Below the pieces are notes generated by a model that saw nothing but the letters and a program-made list of their open reading frames with translations, had not been told where the DNA came from and made no database searches. Positions 57,577-64,000 of a stretch of 64,000 nucleotides of DNA are shown piece after piece. The stretch covers positions 3,867,695 to 3,931,694 of the forward strand of contig NZ_CP072392.1 of assembly GCF_017742835.1 (NCBI RefSeq), in the 5' to 3' direction. The DNA comes from Aquabacter sp. L1I39 (lineage in GTDB: Bacteria; Pseudomonadota; Alphaproteobacteria; Rhizobiales; Xanthobacteraceae). Each line of letters starts with the position of its first letter. Positions within the stretch are counted from its first letter, which is position 1. A program made the position numbers and the translations under genes.

Positions 57577-58398
57577 TCAGCCGGGCGTGCCGTCGTCAGG
57601 GGGGGGCGAGGAAAAGGTCATCATGTCGTAGGCCGGCACCACATGGGCCGGCACGGAGGCCGCAACCGTCGCATAGTCCAGGTCGGTATGCAGGTTGGTG
57701 AGGATGGCCTGCCGGGGCTTCATCAGCGCCACATGGTCCAGTGCCTCACGAAGCGTGAAGTGGCTGGGATGGGGGTGCTCCCGCAAGGCGTCGATGATCC
57801 ACACGTCGAGCCCGGCCAGATGCTTCAGGCTGTTCTCCGGAAAGGCGTTCACGTCACTGGAATAGGCCACGTCGCCGAAGCGGAAGCCGAAGGAATCGAT
57901 CTCGCCATGCCGCTGGCGAAACGGCAGGGCGACGATCGGTCCCCCTGCCCCATCCACCTGGATGGGCCGCCCCTCATGGAAGCGGTGCTCGGTGAGGATG
58001 GGCGGATAGACCCCTCCGGGTGGCGTCGCGAAGCAGTATCCGAAACGGTGGTGAAGCGCCTTTGATGTCTCTTCGTCCACATAAACATCCAGCCGGCGCC
58101 TGTGCATGATGGCGAGCGGCCGCAAATCGTCGATGCCGTGGGTGTGGTCCGCATGCTCGTGCGTGAAGAGCACGCCATCGAGCTGCGTGACGCCCGCATC
58201 GAGCAATTGTTCCCTCAGGTCCGGCGAGGTGTCCACCAGCACGGTGGTGACGCCGTCCGGGCCACCCCTGCGCACCAGGAGGGAGCAGCGGCGACGGCGG
58301 TTGCGCGGATTGCCCGGGTCGCATGCGCCCCATCCCTGCCCTACCCGCGGCACTCCGCCAGAGGAACCGCAGCCGAGAATCGTGAAGTCCAGCGTCAT
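57577..58398 (-). CDS. MBL-fold metallo-hydrolase, PhnP/RNase Z-like
   Basis: A 273-residue metallo-beta-lactamase-fold protein. The zinc motif H80-E-H82-A-D84-H85 is in L-F-T-H-E-H-A-D-H-T-H-G-I-D-D. Further ligands lie in Y-S-S-D-V-N and the C-terminal N-L-H-T-D-L-D-Y. The opening F-T-I-L-G-C-G-S-S-G-G-V-P and the C-x-P-x-N-x-R-x-R-x-S block resemble PhnP-like phosphodiesterases found downstream of tatD in many proteobacteria. Its substrate is unknown. Neighbours here are tRNA-Pro and a gene-free region, so the context does not help. Confidence 0.9.
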   Translation of the reverse strand: MTLDFTILGCGSSGGVPRVGQGWGACDPGNPRNRRRRCSLLVRRGGPDGVTTVLVDTSPDLREQLLDAGVTQLDGVLFTHEHADHTHGIDDLRPLAIMHRRRLDVYVDEETSKALHHRFGYCFATPPGGVYPPILTEHRFHEGRPIQVDGAGGPIVALPFRQRHGEIDSFGFRFGDVAYSSDVNAFPENSLKHLAGLDVWIIDALREHPHPSHFTLREALDHVALMKPRQAILTNLHTDLDYATVAASVPAHVVPAYDMMTFSSPPPDDGTPG

Positions 58399-58691
58399 GC
58401 CCGTGCTCGATCACCCTATGGGGGCATCACGCCCCCTCCCCGCGCCGAATCTGCCCGCACCGTCCCGGTTTGAGGGCGATACGTCTCTCCAAAAAGGCGG
58501 AGAGGGACGGCCCGGTTTTGCCGGTGCCGGTTCGCGCGCCCAATCTAGAGCACCGGTGGATTGGCCCGCAACGCGAGCGGCGGGAATAAAGCCGGAACGC
58601 ACAGGCGCGGTCCCGTGAATGCCGGGATGCCCATCCGCACGGCGCGGGCAAGGTGGATGGTCTTGAGCCGGTTTCCGGCCCCAGAAACGCG

Positions 58692-58713
58692 AAAAGCGCC
58701 TTGCGGCGCTTTC
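58692..58713 (-). terminator. Intrinsic terminator of tRNA-Pro
   Basis: On the reverse strand AAAGCGCC-GCAA-GGCGCTTTT forms an 8-bp stem with a GCAA tetraloop. Further T-rich sequence follows, about 27 nt beyond the tRNA. Confidence 0.8.
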
Positions 58714-58738
58714 GGGTTTTAATCTTCAAGGATTTGAA

Positions 58739-58816
58739 TGGTCGGAGCGAGAGGATTTGAACCTCCGACCCCTAGTCCCCCAGACTAGTGCGCTAACCGG
58801 GCTGCGCTACGCTCCG
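58739..58816 (-). tRNA. tRNA-Pro (anticodon GGG)
   Basis: A 78-nt tRNA with encoded CCA. The acceptor stem CGGAGCG/CGCTCCG is fully paired. The anticodon stem CTAGT/ACTAG encloses CTGGGGG, giving anticodon GGG. The T-arm is GGAGG-TTCAAAT-CCTCT. No intron or insertion is seen. Confidence 0.96.
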
Positions 58817-58988
58817 ACGTGGAGGCGGGTATTAGACTATGATGGCGGGGACGACAAGCCCTCCAACGCACTTCGTTGGTCTTGCCTGTGCACAACGGGG
58901 CTGCGCGGGGGGCTGGGGGTGCCTTTGACGGTTTGACCGGAATGCGCCGCATGCCATGGTCGCTCCTCACCGTGAGACGAGCGAGGCC

Positions 58989-60647
58989 ATGCCTTTTCCA
59001 GTAACCCTCCTCGACCTTGCCGGCTGCATCGCCCTGCTCTTATGGGGCACGCACATGGTGCAGAGCGGCGTCATGCGCGCCTTCGGCCCGCGCTTGCGCA
59101 CGGTGCTGGCCGGTGCCCTCAAGACCCGATTCCATGCCTTCTTCGCCGGCCTTGGGGTGACGGCGATCCTGCAAAGCAGCACGGCCACCGGCCTCATGGT
59201 GGCGGGGTTTGCCGCAACGGGCGTGGTGGATCTGGTGCCGGCGCTGGCCGTGATGCTGGGCGCCAATGTGGGCACCACGCTGGTGGTGCAGGTGCTGTCC
59301 TTCGATGTGGCGGCGGTGGCGCCGGCGCTCATCCTGGTGGGCGTGGTATTGTATCGCCGCGCCGCCTCCGGCATGCCGCGCGACCTGGGAAAGGTGCTGG
59401 TGGGGCTCGGGCTCATGCTCATGTCCCTGCACCGGCTCATCGAGCTCATCACGCCCTATGAGGATGCGCCGAGCCTGCGCCTGCTGATGGGGGCCATCTC
59501 CACCGCGCCTTTCGTGGCCATGCTGACAGCGGCGCTGCTGACCTGGGTGGCTCATTCCTCGGTGGCCATCGTGCTGCTGGCCATGTCGCTGGCCACCAAG
59601 GGCGTGGTGCCGCCGGAGGCGGCGTTCGCCATGGTGCTGGGCGCCAATCTGGGGAGCGCGCTCAATCCGGTTCTGGAGGCCTCCAGCGGCCTTGATCCGT
59701 CCTCCCGCCGCATGCCCGTGGGCAACCTCATCAACCGTCTGGTGGGCGTGGTGGTGGTCCTGGCGCTGCTCGATCCCATTTCGCAGGCATTTGTCCGCTA
59801 CCAATACGACACGGCGCGCGGCGTCGCCGACTTTCACACCCTGTTCAATCTCGTCCTGGCCGTGTCCTTCCTGCCGTTCCTGGCGCCCTTTTCCCGGCTG
59901 CTGAAACGCCTGTTTCCAAACCGGGTGGCCGACGCTGACCCCTCCCAACCGCTCTATCTGAATCCGGCGGCGGCTGAGACCCCCGTGGTGGCCATCGGCA
60001 ATGCGGCGCGCGAGGCGCTGCGCCTCGCCGACATTCTCGAAACCATGATCCAGTGCACGCGCCTGGCCCTGGAGAAGGACAATGGCGGGCGGCTGGAGGA
60101 AGCCCGGCGGCTCGACGATGTGCTTGATAGCCTGACCAGCGCCATCCGCTCCTATCTCCTGTCCCTCGATCCGGAGACCCTGAGCGATAGCGACCAGCGG
60201 CGGGTGGAGGAGATCTTGGCTTTCGTCACCAATATGGAACAGGCGGGTGACGTGATCGACACCAGCCTGCTGACCCTCGCCTCCAAAAGGCTGAAGCGCG
60301 GCCTGGCCTTCTCCGATACGGCCCGTGACGAGTTGGGTCAGGTCTTTGACCGGTTAACGGGCAATCTGCGCACCGCGGCCGCCCTGTTCGTCACCGACGA
60401 CCCCCGTGCGGCGCGGTTGTTGGCGGCGGAAAAGACCATCTTCCGGGACCTGGAAAGCAAGGCCAATCAAGAGCATCTGGCCCGTCTGCGGGCGGGGCGC
60501 TCAGACACGGCGGAAGCCATGGGAATGCAGCTGGACGTTGTGCGGGACCTCAAGCGAATCAATGCGCACCTGGTCTCGGGCACTGCTTATCCGGTTCTTG
60601 AGCGCGGAGGCGAGTTGTTGACGACGCGTGTACAAAATGCGGACTGA
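58989..60647 (+). CDS. Na/phosphate cotransporter with PhoU-like C-terminal domain
   Basis: A 552-residue membrane protein with two inverted Na/Pi-II repeats. The first Q-S-S-T motif is in A-I-L-Q-S-S-T-A-T-G-L and the equivalent second-repeat segment is A-H-S-S-V-A-I-V. About eight to ten hydrophobic helices end near residue 310. The remaining 220 residues are helical and PhoU-like, as in the YjbB-type transporters. It probably moves phosphate coupled to sodium. ATG 58989 follows GCGAGGCC; the frame opens at 58956. It appears to be a single-gene unit. Confidence 0.9.
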   Translation: MPFPVTLLDLAGCIALLLWGTHMVQSGVMRAFGPRLRTVLAGALKTRFHAFFAGLGVTAILQSSTATGLMVAGFAATGVVDLVPALAVMLGANVGTTLVVQVLSFDVAAVAPALILVGVVLYRRAASGMPRDLGKVLVGLGLMLMSLHRLIELITPYEDAPSLRLLMGAISTAPFVAMLTAALLTWVAHSSVAIVLLAMSLATKGVVPPEAAFAMVLGANLGSALNPVLEASSGLDPSSRRMPVGNLINRLVGVVVVLALLDPISQAFVRYQYDTARGVADFHTLFNLVLAVSFLPFLAPFSRLLKRLFPNRVADADPSQPLYLNPAAAETPVVAIGNAAREALRLADILETMIQCTRLALEKDNGGRLEEARRLDDVLDSLTSAIRSYLLSLDPETLSDSDQRRVEEILAFVTNMEQAGDVIDTSLLTLASKRLKRGLAFSDTARDELGQVFDRLTGNLRTAAALFVTDDPRAARLLAAEKTIFRDLESKANQEHLARLRAGRSDTAEAMGMQLDVVRDLKRINAHLVSGTAYPVLERGGELLTTRVQNAD

Positions 60648-60868
60648 TCAGTAACGGTGAAGAATAAAAGAGATCATCCAAATGTAATCAGTGCGACTGT
60701 TAACTTATTGTGTGATATTGAGGCAACATCCCTTCCGTAGGGCCAGAAGAACGGTACCAATACGGCGCAAACGCCCATATTGTCATTATTTTGCTTCACC
60801 CGCGTGACAATGCTGCCGCATTGCGCGGTCATTCGACGATCTCCTTTAACGACAAGGAGGTCGAGGGT

Positions 60869-61324
60869 ATGGAGTTACGGAAGGGGTTTTTGCTCGGATG
60901 TTTTGCGATCGCCGCGAGCGCCGCCGCCCACCCTGCCAAGGCTGATCCCGAACAGACCGGAATCGCCTCATATTACTGGCAAGGGCGGGGCACTGCCAGC
61001 GGCGAGCGCTTCAATCCGGGTGCCCTGACTGCGGCCCACCGTTCCCTGCCATTCAACACAAAGGTCAAAGTTACCAATCTGAGAAACGGGAAGTCGGTCA
61101 TCGTGCGTATCAATGACCGGGGTCCCTTCATTCGCGGCCGCATCATCGATGTCTCGCGCGCCGCGGCAAGCGAACTGGGCTTCACCGGCCATGGCCTGAC
61201 CAAGGTCAAGGTCGCGGTGGTAAAGGATGAAGCCCCCGCCTTCAATCTCTTCGGCGCGGCTGCGGCCGGCCAGAAGGGCGAGAAGGCCCAGCGGACCGCC
61301 TCGGCAGGTTCCTCTTCCGATTGA
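60869..61324 (+). CDS. rlpA: RlpA-like septal ring lytic transglycosylase
   Basis: A 151-residue exported protein with a double-psi beta-barrel domain. The family core [18 protein letters not shown] starts at residue 31, and the catalytic aspartate pattern is R-I-N-D83-R-G-P-F followed by R-I-I-D94-V-S-R-A-A. RlpA cleaves peptidoglycan strands lacking stem peptides during division. A short signal peptide ends near A-K-A-D (residue 26); C11 in L-L-G-C is too close to the start for a convincing lipobox. No SPOR domain is present. ATG 60869 follows an AAGGAGG site. A strong terminator lies downstream. Confidence 0.93.
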   Translation: MELRKGFLLGCFAIAASAAAHPAKADPEQTGIASYYWQGRGTASGERFNPGALTAAHRSLPFNTKVKVTNLRNGKSVIVRINDRGPFIRGRIIDVSRAAASELGFTGHGLTKVKVAVVKDEAPAFNLFGAAAAGQKGEKAQRTASAGSSSD

Positions 61325-61454
61325 CCCTTCGATCCTCCAGCGCCGGATGAGTCGGTGGTGTCCCCTGGGCCTTTGCCCGGAAGGACCGCCTCCTCCGTCC
61401 CTGACCTCCTGGACCTGCGGCCGCGCCTGACGGCGGCAGGGACCACCTTTCAGA

Positions 61455-61494
61455 GGGCGACCGGAACAACCGTTTCGGTCGCCCCTCTTTTCTT
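61455..61494 (+). terminator. Intrinsic terminator of rlpA
   Basis: Stem GGGCGACCG / CGGTCGCCC with a 12-nt loop, followed by CTCTTTTCTT. It lies between rlpA and the converging MerR gene. Confidence 0.8.
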
Positions 61495-61499
61495 GCCGT

Positions 61500-62987
61500 T
61501 CAGGAGCGCCGGCCGGGCTCCGGATCCAGCACCTGGTCGAGCAGGCGACGGCATTCCCCCAATTCGTGCAGCGCGCCCTGCAGGCGAGCCACATCTTCCC
61601 GCGAGAGCACGGGCACGGCGCCAGGCGTCGTCAGGCGCGGGTCAGAGCGCAGATGCGGGGGAAGATACTGCTCAGGCGGTCCGTGGCGAGGCTCTGGCCG
61701 GGGCACCCGGGTGCCATCGGGCGCGAACGCCTCCCGCGCCTCGAAATCCGTCTCGTCCTCCGCGAACACCTCCTCGGGCGGTGCGCGCAGCGGCCCCCGA
61801 TGCGGCGCGCGCGGCGGCTCCGTGCCACTCCAGTGCTCGCCTGTACGCGGCTCGCGTGACGGAATGTCCGTTCCGTGGGAGACGGGCTGCGGCGGGACGG
61901 GCTGGGACATGAATGCCGGTTCTTCCCGTTCCTTCATGCGGCGGATTCGGGCCTCAAGGGGCTCGGAAATCTGCTGGGCCGGCGGCTCCAGCGGCGCGTC
62001 GTCGAAAAAGGGAAGGAGCGGGTCCTCCAGTTCCGGCACGGGCGGCGGCTCGGGCGTGCGGGCGGCGGGGCCACGGCTTGGCCGACGCTGCGGCCCCGCG
62101 TTCGCCTCGCGCACCGGGGGCGCCGCGGGGGCCGGCGGAAGGGGCGTGAAAGCGGGCTCCTCATAGCCGAAGCCCTCATCGGCCTCGGGGAGCGGTGGCT
62201 GCCCATAGCCCGCATCATCCGGCGGCGCGGAAAAGTGGAACTGCTCCGGCGGGTCAGGCTCGAAGCGGGGCTCCACGCGCGACGGCGGCTGGCGCAACGT
62301 CTCGTGCCGGGCCTGCTCCTGACGCGCGGCGGCGGCGCGGGACGCCATGTGCCCCCCTGCCCCACCGGCGCGGGGATGAGGCGTCTCATAGGCTTCATGC
62401 GCGCGGTAATCGTCGTCCTCACCGTCTCCCTCTGGGAAAGGCGGGGGCCCGGCGGCGCGGGAGACCGGGTAATCATCGCGCGCCCGAGGCGCGTCGAGGC
62501 CCGGTTCCACTCGGGGCGCAGCGCGGAAACCCTCGTCCATGAAGGGAAGCGGCGGCTCTTCAAGCGGATCGTAATCGGGTTGTGGTGGGGGCGCCTTGCG
62601 GCCGGGGATCAGGCCCAGCAGCCCGCCCACCATGCCCCCGCGCGGCTTGCGCGGGGCGCTCTCTTCCGGCTCGGAAGAATGAATGGGAGCGCCGTCCGCC
62701 TCGACACCGATGCCCTGGACGTGGCGCACGCCATTGTCCTTGAGGATCTTCTGCACACCCTTGATGGTGTAGCCTTCCCCATAGAGCAGGTGCTGGATGC
62801 CGCGCAGCAGGACGATGTCGTCCGGGCGGTAGAAGCGGCGACCGCCGGCGCGCTTGACGGGGCGGATCTGGGTGAACTTGGTTTCCCAGAAGCGCAGCAC
62901 GTGCTGGGGAAGGCCGAGCTCCTCCGCCACTTCGCTGATGGTGCGGAAGGCGTCCGGAGATTTGTCGGCTGTCCTTGCGTCCGGCAC
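61500..62987 (-). CDS. MerR-family regulator with a long disordered tail
   Basis: A 495-residue protein. Residues about 12-85 form a MerR winged-helix domain: [25 protein letters not shown], then [10 protein letters not shown] and [13 protein letters not shown]. After a short basic linker the last 380 residues are rich in Pro, Glu, Ala and Arg, with no visible fold except a possible short C-terminal helix ([15 protein letters not shown]). Starting at GTG 62987, 17 nt after ihfA, keeps the domain N-terminal; the open frame extends as a shadow over ihfA. The fabH-ihfA-merR order is conserved in alphaproteobacteria. Confidence 0.88.
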   Translation of the reverse strand: MPDARTADKSPDAFRTISEVAEELGLPQHVLRFWETKFTQIRPVKRAGGRRFYRPDDIVLLRGIQHLLYGEGYTIKGVQKILKDNGVRHVQGIGVEADGAPIHSSEPEESAPRKPRGGMVGGLLGLIPGRKAPPPQPDYDPLEEPPLPFMDEGFRAAPRVEPGLDAPRARDDYPVSRAAGPPPFPEGDGEDDDYRAHEAYETPHPRAGGAGGHMASRAAAARQEQARHETLRQPPSRVEPRFEPDPPEQFHFSAPPDDAGYGQPPLPEADEGFGYEEPAFTPLPPAPAAPPVREANAGPQRRPSRGPAARTPEPPPVPELEDPLLPFFDDAPLEPPAQQISEPLEARIRRMKEREEPAFMSQPVPPQPVSHGTDIPSREPRTGEHWSGTEPPRAPHRGPLRAPPEEVFAEDETDFEAREAFAPDGTRVPRPEPRHGPPEQYLPPHLRSDPRLTTPGAVPVLSREDVARLQGALHELGECRRLLDQVLDPEPGRRS

Positions 62988-63004
62988 GTCCCGCCCGTTC
63001 CCGA

Positions 63005-63322
63005 TCAGTCGCTGTCGCTCTCGTCCGATGTGCGCCCGTTGATGCGATTCTTCAAGATGCTGGACGGCTTGAAGACCATGACGCGGCGCGGTTCGATGGG
63101 GACTTCTTCGCCCGTCTTCGGATTGCGACCGATCCGCTGGCCCTTGGAGCGGACGACGAAGGAGCCGAACGAGGACAGCTTCACCGTCTCGCCGCGGGCG
63201 AGGCAGTCGGCAATCTCCTTGAGGACGGACTCGACGAGGGCCGCAGACTCGGTTCGGGACAACCCAACCTGCTGGTACACGGCCTCGCAAAGATCAGCAC
63301 GCGTGACGGTCCGACCAGCCAT
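63005..63322 (-). CDS. ihfA: Integration host factor subunit alpha
   Basis: DNA-bending nucleoid protein, one half of the IHF heterodimer. The 105-residue protein begins [12 protein letters not shown]. It has the DNA-contact arm [12 protein letters not shown] and the end [12 protein letters not shown], typical of IhfA. ATG 63322 (M-A-G-R-T-V-T-R) is preferred over an in-frame start 6 codons upstream. The merR-like gene follows after 17 nt, and fabH lies upstream on the same strand. Confidence 0.95.
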   Translation of the reverse strand: MAGRTVTRADLCEAVYQQVGLSRTESAALVESVLKEIADCLARGETVKLSSFGSFVVRSKGQRIGRNPKTGEEVPIEPRRVMVFKPSSILKNRINGRTSDESDSD

Positions 63323-63418
63323 GTTTCTCCCCGGCCCCAAGAGAGTAATGATGAAATGACCCTATCGACTTTCTGCAAGCGCGGTCAACGGGCTTAATGG
63401 CGCATTTACCACGCCTTT

Positions 63419-64000
63419 TCACCACCGTACCAGTACGGAGCCCCAGGTGAAGCCCCCGCCCATGGCCTCAAGCAGGACGAGATCGCCCTTCTTGATGCGC
63501 CCATCCTTGCAGGCGGTGTCCAGCGCCAGCGGAATGGAGGCGGCAGAGGTATTACCATGCCGGTCAACGGTCGTCACCACCTTTTCCGGTGCGATGCCCA
63601 GCTTCTGGGCGCTGGCATCGATGATCCGGCGATTGGCCTGATGGGGCACGAACCAGTCGATGGTCTCAGCGCTCTCGCCGGTCGCGGCGAAGGCGTCCAC
63701 GATCACATCGGTAATCATGCCCACCGCATGCTTGAAGACCTCGCGGCCTTCCATGCGCAGGTGGCCCACCGTGCCCGTGGTGGAGGGGCCGCCATCCACA
63801 TAGAGCTTGGAGCGGTGGCGTCCGTCACAGCGCAGGTGAGAGGTCAGGATGCCCCGGCCCGCGCTCCTGTCCGCGTCCACCGCCTCGACCACCACCGCGC
63901 CGGCTCCGTCGCCGAACAGGACGCAGGTGCCCCGGTCTTCCCAGTCGAGAATGCGGGAGAAGGTCTCGGCACCGATCACCAAAGCCCGCTTGAAGGCCCC
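63419..64000 (-). CDS. fabH: 3-oxoacyl-[ACP] synthase III, C-terminal part (5' end outside window)
   Basis: The frame runs to the window edge, so only the last 193 codons are visible. Two of the three catalytic residues are present: His in [11 protein letters not shown] and Asn in [11 protein letters not shown]. The nucleophilic Cys would be beyond position 64000. F-G-D-G-A-G-A-V-V and the C-terminal G-G-G-F-T-W-G are also typical of FabH, which starts fatty-acid synthesis by condensing acetyl-CoA with malonyl-ACP. It lies upstream of ihfA and the MerR gene, probably as one operon. Confidence 0.95.
   Translation of the reverse strand, partial: GAFKRALVIGAETFSRILDWEDRGTCVLFGDGAGAVVVEAVDADRSAGRGILTSHLRCDGRHRSKLYVDGGPSTTGTVGHLRMEGREVFKHAVGMITDVIVDAFAATGESAETIDWFVPHQANRRIIDASAQKLGIAPEKVVTTVDRHGNTSAASIPLALDTACKDGRIKKGDLVLLEAMGGGFTWGSVLVRW

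Overview
This window is 64 kb of a high-GC (roughly two-thirds G+C) alphaproteobacterial chromosome. Several things point to the Hyphomicrobiales (Rhizobiales), most likely a Xanthobacteraceae-type organism such as Xanthobacter, Azorhizobium or Ancylobacter. These are the aminotransferase-hom-glpX-recJ order, a DivK-type response regulator, small DUF1489/DUF3572/DUF3253 proteins, tandem phasins, and Irr-like iron boxes. The family call is inferred from gene content and protein flavour, not from a search. Almost everything is chromosomal housekeeping; there is no phage, transposase, integrase or CRISPR array.

Layout. 1-5137: end of a class I aminotransferase, homoserine dehydrogenase, class II fructose-1,6-bisphosphatase and RecJ. 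5144-7249: DinB and a DUF3572 protein, divergent from divK. 7563-12041: nagZ, scpA-scpB (condensin partners) and recQ. 12202-16964: gatC-gatA, a chorismate-mutase-like gene and gatB, with a reverse-strand glycosyltransferase inserted. 17008-23134: a secreted protein, a lower-GC orphan gene, lipB, tRNA-Leu(GAG), two polysaccharide deacetylases and mgtE. 23308-29878: a GGDEF-EAL protein, isovaleryl-CoA dehydrogenase, a YdcF protein, small conserved proteins and a GST. 29900-37271: sulfur (sseA, cysK), photolyase, glutaminase, threonine synthase and an M16 protease. 37379-43016: an acetyltransferase, an AsmA protein and an FbpA/FbpB iron importer.

The most unusual locus is 43203-44162. Two adjacent paralogous small proteins each have an acidic, Nif11-like leader ending in a double-glycine motif, followed by a 62-64-residue, very hydrophobic, glycine-rich core. 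They look like an undescribed pair of bacteriocin/RiPP-type precursors. No exporter, peptidase or modifying enzyme is nearby. They sit inside an iron island (fbpAB, bfr, bfd) that carries three copies of the palindrome TTAGA-N5-TCTAA, an Irr-type box.

45844-56788: a PAS histidine-kinase-like protein whose ATP-binding domain looks degenerate, two phasins, an LPS inner-core heptose cluster (waaF, waaC, hldD, hldE), cobU and UDP-glucose dehydrogenase. 56857-57576 has no gene I can support. 57577-64000: an MBL-fold hydrolase, tRNA-Pro(GGG), a Na/Pi cotransporter with a PhoU-like tail, RlpA, a MerR-family protein with a very long disordered tail, ihfA, and the end of fabH running off the window.

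Many genes are tightly packed with 4-bp ATGA overlaps (scpA/scpB, gatC/gatA, thrC/M16, GST/DUF1489, DUF3572/dinB), implying translational coupling. Several starts were moved downstream of the longest open frame using family N-termini and ribosome-binding sites; each entry says so. All family assignments are by recognition of motifs and overall sequence, without database searches.
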